Below, in pieces: positions 1-8,118 of a DNA stretch of 64,000 bases (positions are counted from its first letter, which is position 1; the number at the start of each line of letters is the position of its first letter). The position numbers and the translations under genes are program-made. Below the pieces are notes generated by a model, which saw nothing but the letters and a program-made list of their open reading frames with translations, was not told where the DNA came from and made no database searches. Source of the DNA: Chelatococcus sp. HY11 (GTDB lineage Bacteria > Pseudomonadota > Alphaproteobacteria > Rhizobiales > Beijerinckiaceae); NCBI RefSeq assembly GCF_018398335.1, contig NZ_JAHBRX010000001.1, forward strand, positions 4,557,501 through 4,621,500. Reading direction: 5' to 3'.

Positions 1-201
1 GCCAGAGCTTCCTTCCCTGCAGAATGTGGGGGAGGAGAGAGCGTTTTGCTCACCGAAAAGATGGGCTCGCTTTGGCGATATCCCGCGCCTCACCCCTGTG
101 CGACCTGGGAAGGCTTAAGCCGCCGTGCGAAACAGACCCCGGCATATTGGAACCTTGCCCGTCTTTCGCTAGCTAAAGGCGACGGGCACGGGAGCTGCTG
201 A

Positions 202-888
202 ATGACGGAGCGGATGTTGGACGGGCGGCCGGGCTCGGGCGCGGTGATACATGGGGGACAGTGGCCTTCCCTGTCCATGATGACAGCCTTGACGGCGTTC
301 GCCGGCTACGTGGACGCGGTGGGTTACATCAAGCTCGCCGGTCTCTTCCTCTCCTTCATGAGCGGGAACAGCACCAGTCTTGGTGTCAACCTCGCGGCGG
401 GCCATGTTTCGATGGTCTTCGCCATCCTAAGCGTCGTTGGGTGTTTCGTTGCCGGCGTGGTGATCGGAACACTTCTCGCGGACACCATGCCCACCGCGAA
501 AACCCGGGCGATCCTCGGGGTGGAAACGGTGCTCGTCGCAACTGGCCTGGGGCTGACCTTGGTTGGCGTGGGTTTCGCCAGCCTGATGCCGCTGGTGATG
601 GCGATGGGCATGCAGAACGCACTCCACCGCACGATCGTCGGAGCGGATGTCGGCAAGACATTCGTCACAGGCGTGCTGGTGGCGCTCGGACAGGCCGCTA
701 CACGGGCAATGCGGTCGCGGAAGTGGCATCCTGAGATCGGCTTGCTCGCGCTCTCGTGGGCAACTTTCGTCGCCGGTGCGAGCGCGGGTGCGTGGACGCT
801 CGCAGCCACATCCCTTGTATCGGCGCTATTGATCGCCCTTGGCGTGATCCTCGTGCTGACGATCATCGCCTTTGTGTGTGAGCGTTAG
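202..888 (+). CDS. YoaK/DUF1275 family membrane protein
   Basis: A 228-residue, very hydrophobic protein with about six predicted membrane segments, the usual size for DUF1275. The family hallmark is near the N-terminus: GYVDAVGYIKL followed by LFLSFMSGNST (residues about 35-60), where most members have a TGN or SGN triplet. The ATG at 202 is preceded by GGGAG at 190-194, a good ribosome-binding distance. No substrate is known for the family; a transport role is assumed only from its topology. It stands alone, with about 250 bases of non-coding sequence before the next gene, so its context gives no clue. The left edge of the window (1-201) holds no gene that I can support. Confidence 0.85.
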   Translation: MTERMLDGRPGSGAVIHGGQWPSLSMMTALTAFAGYVDAVGYIKLAGLFLSFMSGNSTSLGVNLAAGHVSMVFAILSVVGCFVAGVVIGTLLADTMPTAKTRAILGVETVLVATGLGLTLVGVGFASLMPLVMAMGMQNALHRTIVGADVGKTFVTGVLVALGQAATRAMRSRKWHPEIGLLALSWATFVAGASAGAWTLAATSLVSALLIALGVILVLTIIAFVCER

Positions 889-1105
889 CTGTTCCGGGCG
901 ATAAGCCGCTCGACAATTGTGCGGGTTTGTTCAGCGGGCCGTTGATGTGAGGGGGCCGGAATCCCAGCCTCGGGGGGGCGCGCGCGATTCAAAATTCAGG
1001 AGCAAGCAACGGAGTTTCAGCATCCCCGGGTCGTTTTACGGTTCTCGGCATAGAGCAACCGTTCGACCTTGCCCGCTTTTGGTGATCAGATTGGCCATCA
1101 ACGCG

Positions 1106-1124
1106 GGTTCGATACGGTCGAACC
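1106..1124. promoter_or_regulatory. Perfect inverted repeat upstream of ada
   Basis: GGTTCGA (1106-1112), spacer TACGG, TCGAACC (1118-1124). The 7-base arms are perfect and the repeat ends 18 bases before the chosen ada start. Its position fits an operator or an activator site for the alkylation-repair operon. It does not match the direct-repeat GTTC-N7-GTTC LexA box of alphaproteobacteria. Function is inferred from position only. Confidence 0.35.
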
Positions 1125-1142
1125 AGCATGTAAGGTGTCGTC

Positions 1143-2231
1143 ATGCTAGAAGGTTTGGATCGCGCAAGCTTGGACTTCCGAATGGCAACCCAGTCTGATC
1201 CACGCTGGCAGGCGGTGGTCACACGCGATGTGTCAGCCGACGGCGGCTTTGTCTACGGCGTGAAGACCACGGGTGTATACTGCCGGCCGTCCTGTCCCGC
1301 GCGGACCGCGAAGCCCGCCCACGTCACGTTTTTCGCAAGCGGTCAGGAGGCGACCGCCGCGGGCTATCGACCCTGCCTGCGATGCCGGCCTGATGACACT
1401 CCGCGGGGGGAGCGAGATGCCGCGCTGGTGGCGAGGGCCTGCCGGCTCATCGAGGCGGCGGACAGCCCACTCAGGCTCGAGAAGCTCGCGGCTGCCGTCG
1501 GCCTGAGCCCTTCGCATCTGCATAGGCAGTTCAAGACCATTACGGGCATCACGCCCAGGGCCTACGGCGCGGCGGCGCGCATGCGCCGGATGCGTGATGA
1601 GCTTGGGGACAAGCAGACCAGCATAACCGCAGCGATCTATGACGCTGGCTTTGCATCAAACAGCCGCTTTTATGAGACGTCCAATGAAGCGCTGGGTATG
1701 ACGCCGACGCGATTCCGCAGTGGTGGGGAGGGGACAGCCATCCGTTTCGCAGTGGGTGAATGCTCGCTCGGCTCCATTCTCGTCGCGGCGACGGAGAAAG
1801 GCGTTTGCGCCATCACATTGGGCGACGATCCGGAGCATCTGGTCCGCGAGCTGCAGGATCGGTTTCCCAAGGCCGATCTGATCGGGGCAGATGCAGCCTT
1901 CGAGGCCATGGTCGCCAGGGTGGTCGGCTTCGTCGAGGCTCCGGCGCTCGGGATCGACCTGCCGCTGGACGTCCGCGGCACCGCCTTCCAGCAGCGCGTC
2001 TGGGATGCCTTGCGCACCATTCCTGTTGGCCAGACGGTGAGCTATGCCGCGATTGCGGAGCGGATCGGCGCGCCAAAGGCTGTTCGCGCCGTCGCGCAGG
2101 CCTGCGGCGCGAATACGATCGCCGTTGCCATTCCCTGCCATCGTGTCGTGCGCAATGACGGTGCGCTTTCCGGCTATCGCTGGGGTGTCGCGCGCAAACG
2201 CGCGCTACTCGCGAAGGAGGGCGTGCAATGA
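1143..2231 (+). CDS. ada: Ada: bifunctional methyl-DNA repair protein and transcriptional activator
   Basis: 362 residues, close to the length of E. coli Ada. The N-terminal zinc domain has C47, C51, C78 and C81, the same 4-27-3 spacing as C38/C42/C69/C72 of E. coli Ada, so C47 is the expected methylphosphotriester acceptor. An AraC-type helix-turn-helix follows (about 90-185). The C-terminal O6-alkylguanine transferase domain ends in the active-site PCHR motif, with C332 as acceptor. The protein removes methyl groups from DNA and, once methylated, activates adaptive-response genes. AAGGTG lies 5 bases before the ATG at 1143; an internal ATG at 1182 lacks a comparable site. It heads a tight three-gene operon, and the next gene overlaps by 4 bases. 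Confidence 0.95.
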   Translation: MLEGLDRASLDFRMATQSDPRWQAVVTRDVSADGGFVYGVKTTGVYCRPSCPARTAKPAHVTFFASGQEATAAGYRPCLRCRPDDTPRGERDAALVARACRLIEAADSPLRLEKLAAAVGLSPSHLHRQFKTITGITPRAYGAAARMRRMRDELGDKQTSITAAIYDAGFASNSRFYETSNEALGMTPTRFRSGGEGTAIRFAVGECSLGSILVAATEKGVCAITLGDDPEHLVRELQDRFPKADLIGADAAFEAMVARVVGFVEAPALGIDLPLDVRGTAFQQRVWDALRTIPVGQTVSYAAIAERIGAPKAVRAVAQACGANTIAVAIPCHRVVRNDGALSGYRWGVARKRALLAKEGVQ

Positions 2232-2977
2232 CCGCGCCCGCCACGGTCCTGCCTCGGCCTCATCATGCGACGAAGGGTGATGTCGATGTCGCCCGCTTCG
2301 CCTGGGATGAGATCGCCACCACGCTCGATACCTGGGGCTGCGCGACGCTCGAGGCGCTCCTGGAGCCAGGATTATGCCGTGACATTGCCGCCCTCTACCC
2401 CGAGGAGACGCATTTCCGCAGCCATATTCACATGGCTCGTCATGGTTTCGGCAAAGGCGAATATCGTTACTTCAAATATCCGCTCCCCTCTGTACTGGCT
2501 GGGCTTCGTCATGAGCTCTATCCGCATCTGGCAGAGGTGGCTAATCACTGGAATGACAAGCTCGGCATAGCCCAGTGTTATCCGTTGGAGCATGCGGAAT
2601 TTCTGCGGCAATGTAATGAAGCGGGGCAGGCGCGGCCGACGCCCTTGCTGCTGCAATATGGGCCAGGCGACTTCAATTGCCTGCATCAGGATCTCTACGG
2701 GGATCTCGCGTTTCCGTTGCAGGTCGCCATCCTCCTCTCGGAGCCGGGGCAGGATTTCACCGGCGGCGAATTCGTCCTGACGGAGCAGCGGCCACGTATG
2801 CAGAGCCGGGCGGAGGTGGTGCCGCTGCGCAAAGGCGATGCGGTCATCTTCGCGGTGAATGATCGGCCGGTGACAGGCACCCGTGGCACCTATCGTGTCA
2901 AGATGCGCCATGGCGTCAGCCGTGTCCGCTCCGGCCGGCGGCACACCGTCGGCATCATCTTCCATGACGCGCGCTAG
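2228..2977 (+). CDS. 2OG-Fe(II) oxygenase of the alkylation-repair operon
   Basis: 249 residues. The Fe(II) ligands are visible as H153-x-D155 (CLHQDLYGD) and H228, with R238 in the 2-oxoglutarate-binding position of the C-terminal HGVSRVRSGRRHT segment. This end of the protein looks like the prolyl-4-hydroxylase type of double-stranded beta-helix rather than classic AlkB. The gene overlaps ada by ATGA and ogt by 14 bases, so it should be co-translated with two alkyltransferases. A role in oxidative removal of alkyl damage from nucleic acid is likely by context, but the substrate is not proven by sequence. The assignment to the oxygenase fold is firm; AlkB function is an inference. Confidence 0.8.
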   Translation: MTAPATVLPRPHHATKGDVDVARFAWDEIATTLDTWGCATLEALLEPGLCRDIAALYPEETHFRSHIHMARHGFGKGEYRYFKYPLPSVLAGLRHELYPHLAEVANHWNDKLGIAQCYPLEHAEFLRQCNEAGQARPTPLLLQYGPGDFNCLHQDLYGDLAFPLQVAILLSEPGQDFTGGEFVLTEQRPRMQSRAEVVPLRKGDAVIFAVNDRPVTGTRGTYRVKMRHGVSRVRSGRRHTVGIIFHDAR

Positions 2978-3506
2978 CATCGCTTCCACCCCCTTGCTCC
3001 TGGACACCGTCGAGACGCCTGTCGGCGGTTTCTTGCTCCTGAGTGACAGTCAGGGGTTGCTCCATGCCGCTGATTTTGCCGATTGCGAGGCGCGTTTGCT
3101 GGCGCTGCTTCGCCGGGGCAGAGGGGCCGCGTCGCCGGAGATGGAGCGCGGCGCCGTCCCGGCCGCCTTGAAACGCAGGCTGGCGGACTATTTCGCCGGC
3201 GATATCCGTGCGATCGACAGCATCGCGCTCGCGCCGCGAGGCACGGATTTCCAGTCGGTCGTCTGGGCTGCGTTGCGGACAGTGCCGCCTGGATCGACGC
3301 TGAGCTATGCCGGCATGGCCGAAGCCATCGGGCGCCCGGCCGCGATGCGCGCCGTGGGCCATGCCAATGGCGCCAACCCCTTTTGCATCATCGTTCCGTG
3401 CCATCGCCTCACCGGCGCGGATGGCGGTCTTGTCGGTTATAGCGGAGGACTGGCGCGCAAGAGATGGCTGCTCGACCATGAGCGGCGCCATGCCACGCCG
3501 GTCTGA
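2964..3506 (+). CDS. ogt: Methylated-DNA--protein-cysteine methyltransferase (Ogt type)
   Basis: 180 residues from the ATG at 2964; an open frame continues upstream to 2883, but that part lies inside the oxygenase gene and does not resemble the family. The active-site VPCHRL motif gives C146 as alkyl acceptor, followed by the usual GYSGGLARKRWLL end that contacts DNA. It lacks the N-terminal Ada and AraC domains, so it is a plain suicide repair enzyme for O6-alkylguanine. It is the third gene of the ada operon and overlaps the oxygenase gene by 14 bases. The operon therefore carries two independent alkyltransferase domains. Confidence 0.92.
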   Translation: MTRASIASTPLLLDTVETPVGGFLLLSDSQGLLHAADFADCEARLLALLRRGRGAASPEMERGAVPAALKRRLADYFAGDIRAIDSIALAPRGTDFQSVVWAALRTVPPGSTLSYAGMAEAIGRPAAMRAVGHANGANPFCIIVPCHRLTGADGGLVGYSGGLARKRWLLDHERRHATPV

Positions 3507-3538
3507 ACGGCCGCTGGTAGCTGGTGCTTGAGCCGCTT

Positions 3539-4804
3539 TCAGACGCCGGTTTTTCTATTCCTAACGTTTTTTTCCCAGCCGAATACGCTGCGGCCGCCGA
3601 ACAGCGGCGCTTCATCGAACTCCTTGCGAACGATTGTTCCGAAATCGGGGCCTTTCGCGTAGCGTTCCATCTGGCGGGCCTGGTCGTCGAGGCGCTTCAG
3701 GGCGGCCAGCTCCTCGTCGCGGCCGAGACGTCCCTTCTCCACGGCCGATTTCATGACCCTGATGGTCTCGTCATAGACCTTCAGCGGAACAGGGAAGGGG
3801 TGCCGGTCCTTGCCGCCATGCGCGAAGGAGAAGCGGGCGGGATCAGAGAAGCGGCAAGGCGTGCCGTGCACGACCTCGGCGACCGTCGCGAGCGCTTTCA
3901 CCGTGCGCTGGCCGACGCCCGGCACCAGCAGGAGCTCGTTGAAATCCTTCGGGCCTCGATCCGCCGCCGCCGCCAGGGTGCCGTGCAGACGCCGCATGAC
4001 GACATCGGCGGGTCTGACATCGTGATGGGCCGGCATGTCGAGATGAGGTAGAAGCGGCTGCAAAGCCTGGGGGCGAGGCGACTTCGGGGATGGCCCGTCG
4101 TTGAGGCGGGTGAGTTCACGCAGAATGGCGTCCGGGCCGGCGTCGTTGAGCAGTGTGAGCTGGTCGCGCCGCGACGGCGCGGCGCGCCTGTCGGCAAGAT
4201 TGATGATCTTGCCCTGTTCGCGGCCTTCGATCGCGGCATGCGGGGAATCGAGGAAGCTCTCAAGCCCTTCCGATTGCCAGTGATAGCGGCGGGCCTGCCG
4301 ACGGTCGCCGTTCATGCCCTGCTGAACGATGACCCACGATCCTTCGTCCGTGACGATGAAGCCGTGCAGATAGAGGTCGAAGCCGTCCTGCACCGCCGCG
4401 CTGTCGACCTTGGCCACCAAGCGGCTTGTATTCGCAAGGGCTGCGCCATCGAAGCCGACACGCTCGCCGATCGCGACCAGTTCATCGGGCGTCTTGCGGG
4501 AATGGGCGCCGCGCCCGCCACAGACATGGATGCCCAATTCGCCTGCCAAGGGCGTGAGGCCGCGCTTCAGCGCGCCGATGACGCTCGTGGTGATGCCGGA
4601 GGAATGCCAATCCATGCCCATGACGGCACCGAAGGACTGGAACCAGAAAGGATGCGCCAGCCGGCGCAGCAATTCGTCTCGTCCGTAATGCTGGACAATG
4701 GCCTCGGAGATCAACGCTCCAAGCCTGGTCATGCGCTGGCCGAGCCATGGCGGAACGCGACCTCCGTGGAGGGGAAGATTGGCGCTGCCAGCTCTATGAG
4801 CCAC
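3539..4804 (-). CDS. DUF763 domain protein with helix-hairpin-helix motif
   Basis: 421 residues, the usual DUF763 length. Family signatures are the N-terminal SANLPLHGGRVPPWL block and ELGIHVCGGRGAHSRKTP (about residues 90-108). In the second half, LLLVPGVGQRTVKALATVAE (about 285-304) is a good helix-hairpin-helix, the non-specific DNA-binding element of many repair proteins. The biochemical function of DUF763 is not established. It is convergent with the ada-ogt operon, only 32 bases from the ogt stop, which is suggestive of DNA metabolism but not proof. It lies 62 bases downstream of the sensor kinase on the same strand. Confidence 0.85.
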   Translation of the reverse strand: MAHRAGSANLPLHGGRVPPWLGQRMTRLGALISEAIVQHYGRDELLRRLAHPFWFQSFGAVMGMDWHSSGITTSVIGALKRGLTPLAGELGIHVCGGRGAHSRKTPDELVAIGERVGFDGAALANTSRLVAKVDSAAVQDGFDLYLHGFIVTDEGSWVIVQQGMNGDRRQARRYHWQSEGLESFLDSPHAAIEGREQGKIINLADRRAAPSRRDQLTLLNDAGPDAILRELTRLNDGPSPKSPRPQALQPLLPHLDMPAHHDVRPADVVMRRLHGTLAAAADRGPKDFNELLLVPGVGQRTVKALATVAEVVHGTPCRFSDPARFSFAHGGKDRHPFPVPLKVYDETIRVMKSAVEKGRLGRDEELAALKRLDDQARQMERYAKGPDFGTIVRKEFDEAPLFGGRSVFGWEKNVRNRKTGV

Positions 4805-4866
4805 AGGAGCTTACCCTTCTCTGCGCGACGCCTATCGGATCAATGCGGGCGCCCAAGCCCTGAGAC

Positions 4867-6381
4867 CTAGGCGCTCAACCGTTCGCGCGCAATGGTCAGG
4901 CGGATCGAAAGGCCCTCCCGTTGCCAATCACGCTCGATGTCTCCCCCGAGCTGTCCCCTGACTGTCGCATTGGTCAGAACATAGCCAAAGCCGGTGTTCT
5001 CCTTCTGGCGATCGGTGGGGGGGCCGCCGCGTTCCGTCCATGTCAGACACAACCGCGTCTCGTCGACGGCGCAGTCGATCGTCACCGTTCCCATGGGCGT
5101 CGATAGTGCGCCGTATTTGGCCGCGTTGGTCGCGAATTCATGTAAAAGCAGCGCGAAACTCGTAACCGCGCCGCCTGCGATCGTGATGTCGTCGCCATGG
5201 ACGGCAGTCCGCGGCCTGCCGGACGGCTCGGCGAGGTCATAGGGCGCGAGGATCGCGGAAATGAGGGCGTGGAGCGTCGTGACCTGCGAGGTGCGCGCGC
5301 TTGCCTGTGATGTCTGCGGCACCGTGAGCGCGTGGGCCCGGGCGAGGGACGTCAGCCGTTCCAGGAGGTCTCTGGATAGTTCACTGGCACTCGCGGCCGA
5401 GCGCGTGCTGAGGGAGACGAGGCCGCAGGCCAGCGTGAACAGGTTCTTCACCCGGTGGTCCATCTCGCGGATCAGGAGGTGCTGCTGCTCCTCGGCGCGA
5501 CGCCTTTCCGTGATGTCCCGCGCGATTTTCGATGCGCCGATAATGCGGCCGGAGGCATCCTTGACGGGCGAGATGGTCAAGGAGATCTCGATCAGGCTTC
5601 CATCCTTGCGCCGCCGGACTGTCTCGAAATGGTCAATGCGCTCGCCGGCGCGGATGCGCGCCAGGATCCGCGGCTCCTCGTCCTGCCGATCGAGCGGGAT
5701 AAGCATCATCACCGGCCGGCCGACCGTTTCATCCGCAGTGTAGCCGAACAGCCGTTCCGCGCCGCGATTCCAACTGACGATCGTGCCGTCGAGGTCCTTG
5801 GCCAGGATCGCATCCTCCGATGACTCGACGATCGCGGCGTAGCGCTGCGCATCCTCATCGGCGAGTTTGCGATCGCTGAGATCAACCAGCATGTTAACCG
5901 CGCCGATCAGGTCCCCTGCCTCGTCGAAGAGCGGCGTCGGAAAGGCGAGAACGGGAACGCGTGTGCCGTCCGGCCGTTCGACGGCCATCTCGTGGCCGCG
6001 ATTGGCCCGCCGTTCCTGGAGCGCCACCGCGAGCGGGGACCGGTCGTGTGGAAGTACCGAGCCCTGTGGCGTATAGAGCGTTACTGACCCGCAATAGCGG
6101 GTTTGTCCAAGCTTCGGATGCGTGCCCCACAACTCGGTCGCGGCCTTGTTATGGAATACGATGCGCCCCGCCGCATCCGTCGTGTAGATCGCTTCGGGCA
6201 GCGCGTCGAGAATCGCGGCGGTTGACAGTCCGGTAAGGCTGCTGTCGCGCAATGCGATCTTGGAAAGAGACCGCTTTGGAGGGCTGCTTTCCCGCCCGCG
6301 CGTTGCCGCGGATTGTCCGGATGGTTTCCGATGGGACGTGGGTACGCCTGTCACATCATCGATTGCGCCGCCCTTCGCCAT
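4867..6381 (-). CDS. PAS-PAS sensor histidine kinase, HWE/HisKA_2 type
   Basis: 504 residues from the ATG at 6381, which has an excellent AAGGGGGG site about 9 bases upstream; a TTG 30 bases further out is less likely. A PAS domain (about 55-170) is followed by a second PAS/PAC domain (about 180-295, ending in IARDITERRRAEE). The dimerisation helix has EMDHRVKN with H309 as phosphorylation site. The ATP-binding part has LLHEFATNAAKYGAL and TGFGYVLTNATV, typical of the HWE/HisKA_2 group of alphaproteobacteria. There are no membrane segments or signal peptide, so it senses a cytoplasmic cue (redox, light or a small ligand). No response regulator is adjacent. Whether it feeds the general stress response cannot be told from the sequence. 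Confidence 0.9.
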   Translation of the reverse strand: MAKGGAIDDVTGVPTSHRKPSGQSAATRGRESSPPKRSLSKIALRDSSLTGLSTAAILDALPEAIYTTDAAGRIVFHNKAATELWGTHPKLGQTRYCGSVTLYTPQGSVLPHDRSPLAVALQERRANRGHEMAVERPDGTRVPVLAFPTPLFDEAGDLIGAVNMLVDLSDRKLADEDAQRYAAIVESSEDAILAKDLDGTIVSWNRGAERLFGYTADETVGRPVMMLIPLDRQDEEPRILARIRAGERIDHFETVRRRKDGSLIEISLTISPVKDASGRIIGASKIARDITERRRAEEQQHLLIREMDHRVKNLFTLACGLVSLSTRSAASASELSRDLLERLTSLARAHALTVPQTSQASARTSQVTTLHALISAILAPYDLAEPSGRPRTAVHGDDITIAGGAVTSFALLLHEFATNAAKYGALSTPMGTVTIDCAVDETRLCLTWTERGGPPTDRQKENTGFGYVLTNATVRGQLGGDIERDWQREGLSIRLTIARERLSA

Positions 6382-6547
6382 CTCGCTCACCCCCCCTTCG
6401 CTGCTGGCCAAAGGAACTTAAGTTGGTCCGCGAGAGCCGCGGGCTCAGGCGGAAGCTCAGCTTATCGAAATCCGCCGCCTGAACCTAGTACAATCCCTGA
6501 GCAGTCAAGCCGTCGTCCTTGCCCGCTCGCGCCGCTGGCTTGTCACG

Positions 6548-7975
6548 CTATTCGACCTGGTAGGGGATGATGTTGCGTCGGCTGGCATCCATGGCGATCC
6601 GCCGGTCGATCGGCGGGACGGCGCGCTGGTGGCAATCGGCGCGCTCGCAGAGCCGGCAACTCACGCCGATCTTGACAAGCGGTGACGGGTTGCGCAGGTC
6701 CACCGCGTCGGAATAGACGAACTCGCTCGCATAGGTTAGCTCGCAGCCGAAGCCGATAGAGTAGCGCAGGCGCAGGGCGTCGAAACGCGCCTCGCCCTTG
6801 GTGATGGCCCGCGCGATGGAGAGGTAGCGCGCGCCGTCCGGCATCTCCGCGGCCTGCACGAGGAAGCGGTCCGGCGTCTCGAAGGCTTCATGGATGTTCC
6901 AGATGGGGCAGGCGCCGCCGTAGCGGGCGAACTGGAAGCGCGTGGCGCTGTGGCGCTTTGTGATATTGCCGGCGCGGTCCACCCTGAGGAAATAGGTCGG
7001 GATACCCTCAAGCCCCGGCCGCTGCAGGGTGGAGAGGCGATGGCAGACCTGCTCCATGCTGACGCTGAAGGTCGTCGCCAGCCGCTCGATGTCGTGCCGG
7101 ACACGGCGCGCCTCCTCGAGGATATGGCTGTAAGGCATGACAAGTGCGCCGGCGAAATAATTGGCGAGCGCGGCTGCGCAGACCTTGCCGGCGTCCGGGC
7201 TGTGAAAGGCCGCGGAGGCGACGAGCTCGTCGATCGCCCCGCCATAGGCCAGAAACGCGAGATGTCGGGCCAAAGCGAAGGACTGCGTCGCGCGCGGCAG
7301 CGTATCATTGAGGATGATTAGTCCGCGATCCTTGTCGAGCCGGCTCACGAAATGCGAGCCGTCAGTCGGTGTCTGGCGCTCGATCGTGAAGTTGAACTTC
7401 GTTTCCAGATGCTCCGCCAGCGCATTGGCGGTGCCGCCCGGAGCACCGCCCCACTGCCGGACCAGTCTTTCGGCCGCGTGATCGAGGCTGTCGACGTAGT
7501 TGCCGATGAAGTGGAAGTAATCGCGCACTTCGTCGAAAGCCGATTGCTGCACCGGCGTGCCGCTCGATCCGCCCGAGGTCGTGAGTGCCTCGTCGAGCGC
7601 GCGATGCCGCTCCTCGAGGCGCCGATACAGGGCATGCAGATCGACGAGGGCGCGTCCCACCCGCGGGGCATGCAGCGACAGCGCCTTCAATTCGCGCAGC
7701 GTGATGTCCGGCGGGCCGAAGGCGGGGTCGCTCAGGAGTTCGCGGAGGGTGCCGACGAGCCGGTCGCTGTCATTATCCGAGAAGACGGACACATTCACAC
7801 GCAGCACGCGGGCGAGTTCGACCACGACCGTACCGGACAGGCTGCGCTGGTTGGCTTCGATCTGGCTCATGTAGCTCGGTGAAACGCCGATGCGCTTGGC
7901 GAGCTCGATCTGTGTCCAGCCCCGCGCCTCGCGCAGGCTGCGCACCGCATCTCCAGCAAACAATTTCCGTGACAT
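6548..7975 (-). CDS. pccR: PccR: short-chain acyl-CoA responsive regulator of propionyl-CoA carboxylase
   Basis: 475 residues. An XRE helix-turn-helix lies at about 8-62 ([21 protein letters not shown]). It is followed by an IrrE-like middle region and a C-terminal DUF2083-type domain ending in a cysteine cluster, CRLCERADC, that could bind metal. This is the ScfR architecture; the Rhodobacter sphaeroides member PccR controls pccB in response to propionyl-CoA. Here the gene is divergent from pccB with 143 bases between the starts, the arrangement expected for a local regulator. I infer that it controls the pccB-pccA-mutA-mutB-mce genes and probably itself. The alternative name is 'XRE family short-chain fatty acyl regulator'. 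Confidence 0.88.
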   Translation of the reverse strand: MSRKLFAGDAVRSLREARGWTQIELAKRIGVSPSYMSQIEANQRSLSGTVVVELARVLRVNVSVFSDNDSDRLVGTLRELLSDPAFGPPDITLRELKALSLHAPRVGRALVDLHALYRRLEERHRALDEALTTSGGSSGTPVQQSAFDEVRDYFHFIGNYVDSLDHAAERLVRQWGGAPGGTANALAEHLETKFNFTIERQTPTDGSHFVSRLDKDRGLIILNDTLPRATQSFALARHLAFLAYGGAIDELVASAAFHSPDAGKVCAAALANYFAGALVMPYSHILEEARRVRHDIERLATTFSVSMEQVCHRLSTLQRPGLEGIPTYFLRVDRAGNITKRHSATRFQFARYGGACPIWNIHEAFETPDRFLVQAAEMPDGARYLSIARAITKGEARFDALRLRYSIGFGCELTYASEFVYSDAVDLRNPSPLVKIGVSCRLCERADCHQRAVPPIDRRIAMDASRRNIIPYQVE

Positions 7976-8118
7976 TGGGGACTTTGCGGTTAGCTAAATT
8001 GTCAGATTTACATTTTTACAATTTTGCACGAAAAGCCTTTGCAGGACAATATCTCTTCTGGATTATCGACGGCTGTGTTCTAATTTGCCCCATCCCATTT
8101 CGCGGACATGGGCGGACA
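7976..8118. promoter_or_regulatory. pccR/pccB divergent control region with candidate operators
   Basis: This stretch is much richer in A+T than its surroundings. It contains a perfect dyad AAATTGT (7996-8002), 15-base spacer, ACAATTT (8018-8024). It also has two TTTGCA half-sites at 8023-8028 and 8038-8043, plus TTTGC at 7983-7987 next to the palindrome TTAGCTAA (7990-7997). In R. sphaeroides the motif TTTGCAAA-N4-TTTGCAAA upstream of pccB is needed for regulation by PccR. The half-sites here are similar but spaced 9 rather than 6 bases apart, so the match is partial. Confidence 0.55.

Noticed and set aside
4238-4870. Plus-strand open frame opposite DUF763
   Set aside because: Shadow frame with no motif; DUF763 on the minus strand is clearly the gene.
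6415-6424. Palindrome AACTTAAGTT and nearby GGAAC as a general-stress sigma factor promoter for the sensor kinase
   Set aside because: No matching CGTT box at the needed distance in the right orientation.
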